Positions 7,005 to 16,802 of a DNA stretch of 54,325 nucleotides are shown here, one piece after another. The stretch is from Planctomycetota bacterium (GTDB lineage Bacteria > Planctomycetota > Planctomycetia > Pirellulales > Lacipirellulaceae), in the NCBI GenBank assembly GCA_013152205.1, contig JAADGV010000100.1, positions 1 to 54,325 of the forward strand, in the 5' to 3' direction. The position numbers were made by a program, and so were the translations under genes. A model generated the notes under the pieces. It did not search any database and had not been told where the DNA came from. It worked only from the letters and a program-made list of their open reading frames with translations. Position 1 is the stretch's first letter; the number at the start of each line of letters is the position of its first letter.

Positions 7005-7448
7005 ATGTCAGAAACTGGTAGTGACGCCTGCCCGGATGATGCTGTCGCTCGACAACACATTCAGATTGAGGGGCTGCTCGGGGCGTTGCACAACCGGTTT
7101 GAGTCGGGAAGAGAATTGAGCTGCAATCTTGTCTCGTTGCTGAATTCGTTGACATCTCATCTGGAATCGCACTTTGAGCTAGAAGAAGATGGGTACTACG
7201 CGGAGTTAGTGCAAATTGCGCCCCGCCTCTCAGGTCGTGTTGATGCACTCATCCAACAACATGGCTTATTTCTTGATGAGTCGCGAAAGCTGGCCGTGAT
7301 GGCACAAGAAGCTTTTGCCAACAGCGTGGAAGCCCCCGAGTTGGCAAAGCGTTTTGAGCAATTCCGTCAGGAGTTGTTAGCCCACGAGAAGGAAGAAACC
7401 GGTATATTGCAGGAGGCGTACACTCGCGATTTAGGCGAAAAAGACTGA
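7005..7448 (+). CDS. Hemerythrin HHE-domain protein
   Basis: A 147-residue single-domain hemerythrin, a four-helix bundle holding a di-iron site that binds O2 or reacts with NO. Ligand candidates follow the family pattern: His18 (RQHIQIEGL), His52 and His56 with Glu60 (SHLESHFELEED), His86 (QQHGLFLDE), and His127 with Glu131 (LAHEKEETG). No membrane or signalling domain is attached, so it is probably a soluble oxygen store, scavenger or sensor. CGGAG lies before ATG 7005. A near-perfect sigma-54 promoter lies 46-61 bases upstream, and the preceding gene on the same strand is the globin-containing sigma-54 activator, the likely regulator. Confidence 0.88.
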   Translation: MSETGSDACPDDAVARQHIQIEGLLGALHNRFESGRELSCNLVSLLNSLTSHLESHFELEEDGYYAELVQIAPRLSGRVDALIQQHGLFLDESRKLAVMAQEAFANSVEAPELAKRFEQFRQELLAHEKEETGILQEAYTRDLGEKD

Positions 7449-7649
7449 CGGGGGAGCGGCTGGCTATCCTTGCTGGCAAGAAAACAAACTTAAATCGCAA
7501 ACTCAAGCTGGCTTTGCGCTCGGTTAACGACGACTTTTTAGTTCTGTAATGCGATGCCAGGGGGCCGCCATGAAATGAATCCAGACAAGTATTGCCTACC
7601 GCTTGGGCAAACTAAAAGCGTTAGCAGACGTGATGCGATTTCCGCAGGT
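7449..7649. other. Non-coding spacer between hemerythrin gene and duplication
   Basis: I see no gene, clear terminator or repeat here. An open frame from 7554 runs into the duplicated segment, but its first part is unlike any protein I know, and it stops after the two-base deletion. Confidence 0.5.
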
Positions 7650-7878
7650 TTGGCTCTTGTTCTTGTGTGTTTGCTCCGCCAACCGGAAGCGGCTCAAGCA
7701 GCCGCCATACCAGGGCTCACTCTGTTGTCGATTGCTTTCGCACTTGCAAGCGGGAATCCTTCAGCCTGATCGGATCGGGCATTGGATGGGTGCCAGTGCG
7801 AACTTCACAGGCGTCTTTCTCTCGGCGTTCTACTATATTGCTGCAAGGCGTTCTTCTTCGAGCGAACCCGAAGCATAG
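7650..7878 (+). pseudogene. Truncated, frameshifted copy of the 3083-3469 membrane protein
   Basis: Copy B of the duplication. It starts at the equivalent of codon 53 and so lacks the N-terminal third. A two-base deletion (CGACCACTTG in copy A, CGCACTTG here, near 7739) throws the frame, so the first part ends at 7769 and the rest (HLQAGILQPDRIGHWMG onward) is in another frame. It is not expected to be functional. The downstream dispersed repeat is also duplicated. Confidence 0.85.
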
Positions 7879-7893
7879 CGAGGCGATGAAGAG

Positions 7894-7979
7894 CCAGAGC
7901 ATTTATCGCTTGCGTGTTCCGTTCTACCGAGACGGCGGGACTATATTGCTCGACCCTTTGGGTCGGTGTGGTCATCGAA
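7894..7979 (+). repeat. Dispersed ~85-bp palindromic repeat, copy 2
   Basis: The stretch has CAGAGCATTTATCGCTTGCG, then GTTCTACCGAGACGGCGGGA and a CGACCCTTTGGGTCGG hairpin. It is the counterpart of 3484-3568 and was carried along in the segmental duplication. In this copy the second hairpin is better preserved than in copy 1. Confidence 0.8.
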
Positions 7980-7983
7980 CGTG

Positions 7984-8118
7984 TTAAATACGGCGACTTT
8001 CGGCGTCGGGAGACGGCCCCTCACAATCACAGATTGCTAAGCCTGTTTCGACAGCGTCGTGGGCCTGATCGGAAAAATCGCTAGGGACAAGCACCGAATT
8101 GTATTTCAAGGCGGTCAT
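7984..8118 (-). pseudogene. 5' remnant of a duplicated usp gene
   Basis: From ATG 8118 the first 29 codons match the start of the UspA protein at 3600-4037 (MTALKYNSVLVPSDFSDQ, then AHDAVETGLAI with one Asp-to-Glu change). Then the sequence becomes unrelated and stops at TAA 7984-7986, giving 44 residues. The region upstream of the ATG, including its ribosome-binding site, is also duplicated (to 8151). The Gly-rich nucleotide-binding part is gone, so it is a pseudogene. Confidence 0.85.
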
Positions 8119-8198
8119 GGTTGCGGCTCCTTTTCTGATGGTGGCTGCTCTCTGCCGGATTGGTTAAGTATGTTTTACAGAGTTCTTCCGTTGCGCAT

Positions 8199-8234
8199 AA
8201 AAAGAGTCTGGCAGTCCCTCGGACTGCCAGACTC
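8199..8234 (-). terminator. Rho-independent terminator of the PEP-CTERM gene
   Basis: A perfect 14-base stem (GAGTCTGGCAGTCC paired with GGACTGCCAGACTC) with a 3-base loop lies at 8204-8234, 22 bases past the stop codon. On the minus strand it is followed by TTTTTAT, as expected for intrinsic termination of the gene at 8257-9105. Confidence 0.9.
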
Positions 8235-8256
8235 AACAAAAGGCCTCTTCTCTGTA

Positions 8257-9105
8257 TTATACCCGTCGGCGACGCATCAGGCCACACAGACCGACCAAAC
8301 CCATGCTAGCCAAAGCCACCGAGGTAGGCTCGGGCACGATGCTGATCGTAATTGTCGCCAGCAATTCGCCGGAGCCTATGACGACATCGTTGATGATTGC
8401 ACCCGTCGGAGTTTCCAAGCCTTGGAAAATTGAAAAATCGGTTACCGAGGTGATAACACCATTTTCGTCGGCACCAATAGACCCATCGACGCCGGCAACA
8501 AAAGCAGCACCACCAGCGACGGATGCGTCATTGATCTCAGTACCGGCATCGTAGATATCGCTGCCGAAAATCTGAATGGTGAACGTACCGCCGATGAGGT
8601 TATCGTCGTTGTCGAACACTCGGTAAGCCATCGCATTGTCATTGCCGATGAAGGTGTCGTTGGTAGGAATGACCATCGAAGCAAAACTGAAATACTGATA
8701 GGCCGACGGGTTGATTGGGGTGACAAAACCAACACCCGTTTCGCCGGGATCGACTGGCGGAGGACCAACATCATTACCCACCACGACACCTTGGAGGTCG
8801 CCCGGGATACCCGGAGCATCTGTAAAAGAAGTGGCTAGAGGACCGGTCATTCCCACTTCGGCAATGGTTTCCAAGGCGGCACTCGCGGCACTACCGGCAT
8901 CGAAAAAATCGAAATTACCGTTGTGAAAACCAAACCAAACGGGAGTCAGAAAGAAATCGGAATTTCCTTCGTTGGTCACCTCCACTCGGATGTCGCCGAC
9001 AGCTTGAGCCGAAGCTCGTTGCCCAGCAAACAAAACAAATACCAATCCAACGACAGCACAGCCAAACAAGCCTTGGGTGATGGAAATTTTCAAGTGATTA
9101 CGCAT
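8257..9105 (-). CDS. PEP-CTERM sorting-domain secreted protein
   Basis: A 282-residue exported protein. Residues about 10-36 form a signal peptide (GLFGCAVVGLVFVLFAG, then ASAQA as the cleavage region). The middle is beta-rich, acidic and low in Lys and Arg, with a few Cys-free repeats of Gly, Asn and Asp, as in surface or extracellular-matrix proteins. The C-terminus has VPEPTSVALASMGLVGLCG followed by MRRRR: the Pro-Glu-Pro motif, a hydrophobic helix and a basic tail, the signal recognised by an exosortase-type sorting system. I start it at ATG 9105, with GGAG 9 bases upstream, and not at ATG 9120. It is monocistronic and ends at a strong terminator. The function of the main domain is unknown. 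Confidence 0.9.
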   Translation of the reverse strand: MRNHLKISITQGLFGCAVVGLVFVLFAGQRASAQAVGDIRVEVTNEGNSDFFLTPVWFGFHNGNFDFFDAGSAASAALETIAEVGMTGPLATSFTDAPGIPGDLQGVVVGNDVGPPPVDPGETGVGFVTPINPSAYQYFSFASMVIPTNDTFIGNDNAMAYRVFDNDDNLIGGTFTIQIFGSDIYDAGTEINDASVAGGAAFVAGVDGSIGADENGVITSVTDFSIFQGLETPTGAIINDVVIGSGELLATITISIVPEPTSVALASMGLVGLCGLMRRRRV

Positions 9106-9496
9106 TGCTAGTTTCTCCAAAGAAAATTTGTGTTTAAGGTCTCAAAGACAAAGCAGGCTCGCAACAAATGGCTTGAGGCCATACGCGACCGCTAAAGAAC
9201 TTGCAGAATGCAAGTATTGACGCAGAGCCAGCATCATGCAGACCTACCGAGATGGCATGGAGTTGCAAAACTAGCTCTGCAGTTTAGAAGCTCAGTAGCA
9301 TTAGCGTCCAAGGTTGGTTCGATGTTTGCCTAACAAAAGAGAGAAGTCAGGCACAGTTTTTCAAAATTACCCGTTCTTTGCCGGAGGATCCATTATTGCC
9401 TAGGACACCCCGACCGACGGCTATATCAATCTGCTCCGGAGGGTTGGTCGCAGAAATTGGATAAACCTTACAAGAAAAATTGAAAACAGCTCGAAT
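9106..9496. other. Intergenic region upstream of the PEP-CTERM gene
   Basis: About 390 bases without a convincing ORF. It should hold the promoter of the PEP-CTERM gene (minus strand) and the end of the ECF/anti-sigma unit, also transcribed on the minus strand. I could not pick out a promoter or terminator with confidence. Confidence 0.5.
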
Positions 9497-9760
9497 CTAT
9501 TGCCCCTCTGCAGCTCGGCGTAGCAAAGTCTTGATTTCCTGCCGACGGGGCTCGGAAAGAGAAGCATCGCTTGCGTAGACAGCGGCCAGCATCTTTGGCG
9601 AGGCTTGCGACAAGAGAAGTCGCAGAAATTGCAACTGTTTTTTGAATCGACGACAAGCAGCGCAGATGACCACGTGGAAGCGCAGGCCCCAGCGCTCGCG
9701 GCTCGAGAGCTGCCGCTCCTCAGATTCTGAAAGCAGTAGGGTTGCGTGTTTGCAAGTCAT
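9497..9760 (-). CDS. Small zinc-finger anti-sigma-like protein
   Basis: An 87-residue protein with an HxxxCxxC motif (HVVICAACRRF, around residues 29-36) as in the zf-HC2/ZAS anti-sigma domain, preceded by MTCKHATLLLSESEERQLS, the usual start of such proteins. No membrane segment follows, so this is a soluble short form. It lies 32 bases downstream of, and in the same direction as, an ECF sigma factor gene, the standard partner order. By family knowledge it should hold the sigma factor inactive until a signal is received, possibly by redox change at the zinc site. Confidence 0.78.
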   Translation of the reverse strand: MTCKHATLLLSESEERQLSSRERWGLRFHVVICAACRRFKKQLQFLRLLLSQASPKMLAAVYASDASLSEPRRQEIKTLLRRAAEGQ

Positions 9761-9792
9761 AAGAGAGGGGAGGACGATCCGTAGGAAAACTG

Positions 9793-10377
9793 CTATTCAA
9801 ACCATTTTTCTTCCAAGCACTGTCGCAGTAGAAGACGCGCCCGATGGAGACGTACTGACACATTTGACGAAGTGATCTCGAGCAAGTTGCAGATATCTTT
9901 CGTCTTCGCGGATTTCAACTCGCGTAACCGCAACACATAGGCTAAATGGGTTGGCATATCTCCCAAGCAACGAGTCACCACCGTCCAAAACTCCCGATTT
10001 TCGACCAATTTCTCGGGAGACGCCGACCACGATTTTGGCGAGCGCGTCCATTTGCCCTGCTTGTTGAATAGGGGCTCCGACTCTTCCCACTCGTCGGATT
10101 CGTCGAACGAGTAAGACGTTCGACTACCTTCCCGACGGAAATGGTCTGCTATTTTGCGCCGCAGGATCGACACCAGCCACGTCGAGAAACGTGAACGCCC
10201 TGCAAAGTTGCCTTTGCTCTTCCAGGCGACCAGGAAAGTCTCTTGAACTAGGTCTTCAGCAATATCTCGATCGCGCATTCTCGACAGCGCATAGCTCAAA
10301 AGCATGTCGCCGTAGAGATCGACCCACTCGGCAGGATCTTCCGACTGGATTTGTTCTTTCGTTTGTCTGCTGGTCAT
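9793..10377 (-). CDS. ECF-type RNA polymerase sigma factor
   Basis: A 194-residue ECF (group IV) sigma factor, which directs RNA polymerase to a small set of promoters. Region 2 is visible as LLSYALSRMRDRDIAEDLVQ and ETFLVAWKSKGNFAGRS, continuing FSTWLVSILRRKIADHFRRE. Region 4 starts around MPTHLAYVLRLRELKSAKTKD and ends with NVSVRLHRARLLLRQCL, its HTH. The linker between them is long and acidic (SDEWEESEPLF). TAGGA lies about 8 bases before ATG 10377. The next gene downstream encodes a zinc-type anti-sigma-like protein, so the two form a regulatory pair, possibly controlling the PEP-CTERM gene further downstream (inference). Confidence 0.9.
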   Translation of the reverse strand: MTSRQTKEQIQSEDPAEWVDLYGDMLLSYALSRMRDRDIAEDLVQETFLVAWKSKGNFAGRSRFSTWLVSILRRKIADHFRREGSRTSYSFDESDEWEESEPLFNKQGKWTRSPKSWSASPEKLVENREFWTVVTRCLGDMPTHLAYVLRLRELKSAKTKDICNLLEITSSNVSVRLHRARLLLRQCLEEKWFE

Positions 10378-10548
10378 TGAAATCCTAGGTGCTCCTCGAC
10401 GGTAGTCCCAAATAGACCGCCTAGTTTAGTCGTATTGAAACGTGGTTTCTTACAAAACCTCCTCATTTTGGCTAGAGTCTAAGGAAAGGTACGTGATCTA
10501 TCCCACAGAAAGAGGCCTATTCGGCAGAATTCCGGATGCCTATCGTAA

Positions 10549-10761
10549 AGAAATGAGTACCGATTCTATTCGCTAGAGACGTTCCGACCGCTACTTGATG
10601 GCATGACCAACTGGCCGGGGGTGATGGATGCACTGGCGAAGGTGAATTACGACGGCTACGTTACGCTTGAGTACTTTCATCCCTACCCACACTATCCTGA
10701 AGCACTGGTTTATCAGACATCGGATTCACTGGATCGAATCCTGGGCCGGTTGGGAACTTAG
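10549..10761 (+). pseudogene. C-terminal remnant of a sugar phosphate isomerase/epimerase
   Basis: An open stretch after TAA 10546, ending at TAG 10761, encodes about 70 residues. These contain WPGVMDALAKVNYDGYVTLE and YFHPYPHYPEALVYQTSDSL, with DRILGRLG at the end. This resembles the last helices and strands of xylose-isomerase-like TIM-barrel proteins (sugar phosphate isomerase/epimerase family). The first 200 or so residues expected for the family are missing, so it is a relic. An ATG at 10603 is present but no ribosome-binding site is evident. Confidence 0.7.
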
Positions 10762-10818
10762 CAGGTCGTTGAAGACGAGCCCCTAAGTCTGCCTAGGAAA
10801 TCGAAAGAGGATACACGG

Positions 10819-11829
10819 ATGCAATCTAACCTGATCGGTCGTCGAAGCTTCCTTCAGTGTTCCGCCGCTGGCGTTTACGCTCTTTCTTGTCCGGGCAGCA
10901 GCTTTGCCAAAACGGATACCGACTCGCTGTTGCGTTTCGGCGTCATCGCGGATGTTCACAAAGATCTGGTTTACGATGCCGACGAGCGGCTTCGTGTGTT
11001 TATCGACGAGATGACCAGGCAGAAGGTGGACTTCATCCTTCAGTTGGGAGATTTTTGCATCCCGTCGCCAGCCAATCGAGGTTTTCTGGAAATCTGGAAC
11101 TCGTTTGTTGGCCCCCGTTATCACGTTCTCGGAAACCATGATACCGACATCGGCCAGTCGGGGCGTCAGCAACGATATGAACGCGAAGAGACGGTCGAGT
11201 ATTGGGGGATGGAGAGCCGTTACTACTCATTCGACGTCAAGGGAATTCATGCCGTTGTGCTCGACGGAAACGACCAAGGTCCGAAGGAGGAACCGTGGAA
11301 CCGGTGGGTAGCGGACGATCAACTCGCTTGGTTGGAAAAAGACCTGGATCAAACGGATCGGCCAACCATCGTGTTTGTACACCAAAGTCCCGAAAGACCG
11401 AATAAGGGAGGCCTGGAAAATGGCGCGGTGGTTCGGCAAATTATGGAAAATGCGAACCAGAAGGCACGTCGTCGGAAGGTGATCGCTTGTTTTACAGGTC
11501 ATCACCATCGAGATTATATGCGCCGCATCCAAGGGATCCTTTACTCGCAAATCAACAGTGCTTCGTATTTCTGGATCGGAAAAAAGTACGAAGTCGTGCG
11601 GTACGGACCCGAAGTTGATAAGGCCTATCCTTCTGCCAAGAGAACGGTTCCGTACAAAGATTCATTATTCGCAATCGTGACGATCGATTTGTCGCACAGC
11701 TTTCTCGCCATCGAAGGACGTAAAAGCGAATTTGTCGGCCCCTCGCCCTGGGAGATGGGGGCGACATCCCAAGAGCTGGATGCCCCGACCTTGGTGCCGA
11801 AAATATCCAACTGGAAAACACCGGTCTAG
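10819..11829 (+). CDS. Tat-exported calcineurin-like metallophosphoesterase
   Basis: A 336-residue phosphoesterase. The N-terminus has a twin-arginine signal (GRRSFLQCSAAGVYAL, residues 7-22), so it is likely exported folded. Metal-binding motifs of the calcineurin-like fold are in order: Asp45-x-His47 (ADVHKD), Gly-Asp78 (LQLGDFC), Gly-Asn106-His107-Asp (VLGNHDTD), His188 (VFVHQSP) and Gly-His228-His-His230 (FTGHHHRD). The metal site therefore appears complete. The substrate is unknown; similar proteins act on phosphodiesters, nucleotides or phospholipids. AGAGGA lies about 10 bases before ATG 10819. It follows the sugar-isomerase relic on the same strand and stands alone. Confidence 0.9.
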   Translation: MQSNLIGRRSFLQCSAAGVYALSCPGSSFAKTDTDSLLRFGVIADVHKDLVYDADERLRVFIDEMTRQKVDFILQLGDFCIPSPANRGFLEIWNSFVGPRYHVLGNHDTDIGQSGRQQRYEREETVEYWGMESRYYSFDVKGIHAVVLDGNDQGPKEEPWNRWVADDQLAWLEKDLDQTDRPTIVFVHQSPERPNKGGLENGAVVRQIMENANQKARRRKVIACFTGHHHRDYMRRIQGILYSQINSASYFWIGKKYEVVRYGPEVDKAYPSAKRTVPYKDSLFAIVTIDLSHSFLAIEGRKSEFVGPSPWEMGATSQELDAPTLVPKISNWKTPV

Positions 11830-11879
11830 CCAACGGCGTTTTTTTGTGTTCGGGTACTTTTTTTTCTCTTTATTTGCCG

Positions 11880-12016
11880 CGGGTGGCCCAGGCAACTTGT
11901 TGTCTGGGTGACATCGCTGCATGGGGAACGCTCTTGTCGCTGCGCAACCCAGACACATTTCAACATCACTTCAAAACAATGTCGACCATTATTGTTGAAA
12001 TGTGTCTGGGCCACCC
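11880..12016. repeat. Palindromic repeat element with CCCAGACAC arms
   Basis: Starts with GGGTGGCCCAGG and ends with CTGGGCCACCC, complementary ends as in a small inverted-repeat element. Inside, CCCAGACACATTTCAACA (11948-11965) pairs perfectly with TGTTGAAATGTGTCTGGG (11993-12010). It lies between two convergent genes and could end transcription from either side. No ORF is in it. Confidence 0.8.
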
Positions 12017-12038
12017 CGCTTACCAAATTGGCGGACTC

Positions 12039-12659
12039 TTATGGCGTCGCCCCCAACAATTCAGCTATCTCTTCGGCTTGCTTCTGGCCAGTTGTTGATA
12101 TTGAAAACATAGAAGACACTTTGGCTTGAATCAGGGGTATAGAATAAACGTGACCATCAACTATCAATGCTAGAGAACGCGGTGTGCCATCATCGCGAGG
12201 TAAGTTATTCTCAGTTAGTTGACCCAGGAGAGATTCTCCTGGTTGCGTTACATAGATGGTGACCGCTGGAATTCCCATTGCATCAAGATTACCTAAGCGA
12301 ACTGCCTCGATATGCTTTTCGGACAAATCTGTTGCACCATGCACAACAAGCACATCGATGCCATTCGGTCGTTTACGCGTTACGGTTAATTCGCCGTCGA
12401 GAATTCCATTGGCAGCGTCACTATTGGATGCAACTGGATACCAACGAGCAACGACTCGGCCATCCTGCATGACTTGCTGACCTTGTTGCTCATTGGCAGT
12501 TGCAACTATTCTAGCATGATCTGCTCGGTTCGCCAAAAGTCGACATGCGAAAGCACCGGGTGGTGGTTGAAAGGTAGGTTTACACCCAAATGTAGCAACA
12601 AGCACAAGGAGGCATATCAACCGCAACAGTTTTCCTATTCTAGGTATAACAACGATCAT
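12039..12659 (-). CDS. Probable lipoprotein with SecD P1-like domain
   Basis: A 206-residue protein. Residues 9-26 form a hydrophobic signal ending VATFGC, a plausible lipobox (Cys26) though with Phe at -2, so it may be a lipoprotein. The last 60 or so residues (RSLALIVDGHVYSIPLIQAK, then MFSISTTGQKQAEEIAELL) resemble the head subdomain of the SecD/SecDF P1 periplasmic domain, where the pattern is LAIVLDGKVxSAPxI followed by G-F-xx-EEA-xx-LA. Unlike SecD there are no further membrane helices. Its role is unknown; it is not evidence of a second Sec translocase. It is transcribed convergently with the phosphoesterase gene. Confidence 0.7.
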   Translation of the reverse strand: MIVVIPRIGKLLRLICLLVLVATFGCKPTFQPPPGAFACRLLANRADHARIVATANEQQGQQVMQDGRVVARWYPVASNSDAANGILDGELTVTRKRPNGIDVLVVHGATDLSEKHIEAVRLGNLDAMGIPAVTIYVTQPGESLLGQLTENNLPRDDGTPRSLALIVDGHVYSIPLIQAKVSSMFSISTTGQKQAEEIAELLGATP

Positions 12660-13104
12660 ACGATGGTCTCGATCAGACGCCTAACAGTTTTCTAGACGAC
12701 ACAATGTCGCAAAGTGAGTTGAGATTGAGAGGTAGAGGCAATAGTCGATGAGTTATCACCTCCGTGGATTGTATCTTTTTACGCTTCAGTATGGCAAAAA
12801 AGTGTCTTTTCCTACAACCTATTAACTACGGAGGTGTGACACACCTCCGTCTCGAACGGCACTTCGCTAACTGACTAAGGCGGCATCGTCCTTAGTCAGT
12901 AGGGTGCGCGATCGCCGCCCAATTTGGTACGTCATATGGGAGTAGTGCGTTAATGCCAGTTCACTCTTTGAAGCCATGAAACGAACGCACCGTTTTTTCA
13001 ATAACCGCGCACCCTGTCGCCTGCTCATCGCAGTATCGTACTACGAAGCGATCCGGCTTGGTGCGTTACGCTATCGCTTCACACACCCTACGGAATTTTG
13101 CGAT
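12660..13104. repeat. Gene-free stretch with several hairpins
   Basis: About 445 bases without a convincing gene. ACGGAGGTGTG-A-CACACCTCCGT (12828-12850, with a two-base centre) is nearly a perfect palindrome. ACTGACTAAGG pairs with CCTTAGTCAGT (12870-12900, 9-base loop). Further on are TAGGGTGCGCG-like and GCGCACCCTG segments that resemble a dispersed hairpin family of such genomes. One of these may end ppdK transcription, but no T-run follows. Confidence 0.6.
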
Positions 13105-15765
<2,661 letters not shown>

Positions 15766-16140
15766 GGTAGATTTTTCCTCTTTGTGCTTTGTGACGCGGT
15801 AATATCGCGAGATTTGGTTTGTAAATGGATGTTTACTACGCAGGAACTCTGCGAATCCTGACCCCTTTGCTACCAAACTGTGCTGCTTGAGGGTCTAAAC
15901 CCGGGCTGCGGTCGATTTCGGAAGAAAGGGGCAAGAGTGTATGGTCTTGGCGAGAGAAATCGAACCACTCAGGCTAGCGGACTAGAGGGTGATCGTCAAG
16001 GTGCTGGCGTGGGGCAGTTTGCAGCCAAATGGCTGAAAGCGGGGTGTCTTAATGACCAATGTAAACGAATTCGTGCCTCAAGAATTGGTCATTTGGGCAT
16101 TGTGCCTTGGTCGTTGTCACCTACGTCGTATCCAGTCTGC

Positions 16141-16167
16141 TTGTTTCTGGTTGGCATCCGATATAAT
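16141..16167 (+). promoter_or_regulatory. Possible sigma-70-type promoter
   Basis: A perfect TATAAT lies at 16162-16167, with TTGTTT at 16141-16146 as a weak -35 element at a short 15-base spacing. Transcription would begin near 16174, about 29 bases before the ATG at 16203. Confidence 0.4.
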
Positions 16168-16202
16168 CGGGCTGCTTAATTGGGCCACGGAGGAGGACGC
16201 TT

Positions 16203-16292
16203 ATGATTGGCTGGCCACGCACGCCTAGACTTACCGGTTTTGCGTTGGATGAAAACCCGTTGAGGTGGGTCGGCAAGTCAATCAAGGAATAG
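16203..16292 (+). CDS. Candidate 29-aa small protein
   Basis: ATG 16203 is preceded by GGAGGAGG (16189-16196) at 6-base spacing, the strongest Shine-Dalgarno seen in this window. The ORF encodes 29 residues starting MIGWPRTPRLTGFALDENP and ends at TAG 16290-16292. I do not recognise the sequence. It is basic, with no membrane segment. It could be a real small protein, a leader peptide or the surviving start of a lost gene. Confidence 0.35.
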   Translation: MIGWPRTPRLTGFALDENPLRWVGKSIKE

Positions 16293-16628
16293 TGATGGGT
16301 GGCAAAGAGGAGCTCTGGTTTTTTGCGATAGACGATCGCTCCGACCTGCTTCCCACTGATTCAAATCGAAATTGTGACTAGCGAAATCTAGGAGTCCGAA
16401 CATACTGACCGTTGTGTATCGAAACATCCGCTTTTAGGTGCTGGGCTTGCTTGGCGCGGGGGAATGTTGACAATTGAGGCACCCGGCGCGGCATGGCCGC
16501 AACTTGGTAAGTAATATTTGACAAGATAACCGTTGCACTCCCTTTGCGAGAGTCCTATTGGATGGCCTAAGCAGCCGAGATTTTTGCTCGTTGCGTAAAT
16601 TTGAATCGTTAGAACATATCACCATTGT

Positions 16629-16714
16629 GCGTTCCGCCACTCCGACCCAGAGGGTCGGGCTATATAGTCCCACCGTCTCGGTGGAGCGGAACACTCAAGT
16701 GATAAATGCTCTAG
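16629..16714 (-). repeat. Dispersed ~85-bp palindromic repeat, copy 3 (best preserved)
   Basis: Inverted relative to the copies at 3484 and 7894. Read on the minus strand it has CTAGAGCATTTATCACTTGA, then GTTCCGCTCCACCGAGACGG and a CGACCCTCTGGGTCGG hairpin, closing with GGCGGAAC. The GTTCCGC and GCGGAAC ends (16631-16637 and 16686-16692) are perfect inverted repeats, with two hairpins between them. Confidence 0.8.
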
Positions 16715-16802
16715 TAACACGAAAGACGGTTTTATGATATTAAAATCGTCTCTCGCGGTCGTGTAGTCTTCTGCCTACGAATTTTTGAAATCAGGTGCCC
16801 TC

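Larger units (their letters stand above)
15766..16802. other. Long gene-poor region between ppdK and cysK
   Basis: About 1 kb with no convincing long gene. An open frame at 15880-16179 encodes an Arg/Gly-rich sequence unlike any protein I know and looks accidental. Within the region I see a promoter-like TATAAT (16162-16167), a 29-codon ORF with a strong ribosome-binding site (16203-16292) and a dispersed repeat (16629-16714). Confidence 0.5.

Noticed and set aside
12828..12900. Hairpins upstream of ppdK's 3' end as a CRISPR or RNA gene
   Set aside because: They are single palindromes without regularly spaced direct repeats or a conserved RNA fold that I can recognise.
15880..16179. 99-aa open frame between ppdK and cysK
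   Set aside because: Arg/Gly-rich composition, no recognisable motif, no ribosome-binding site; it looks accidental.
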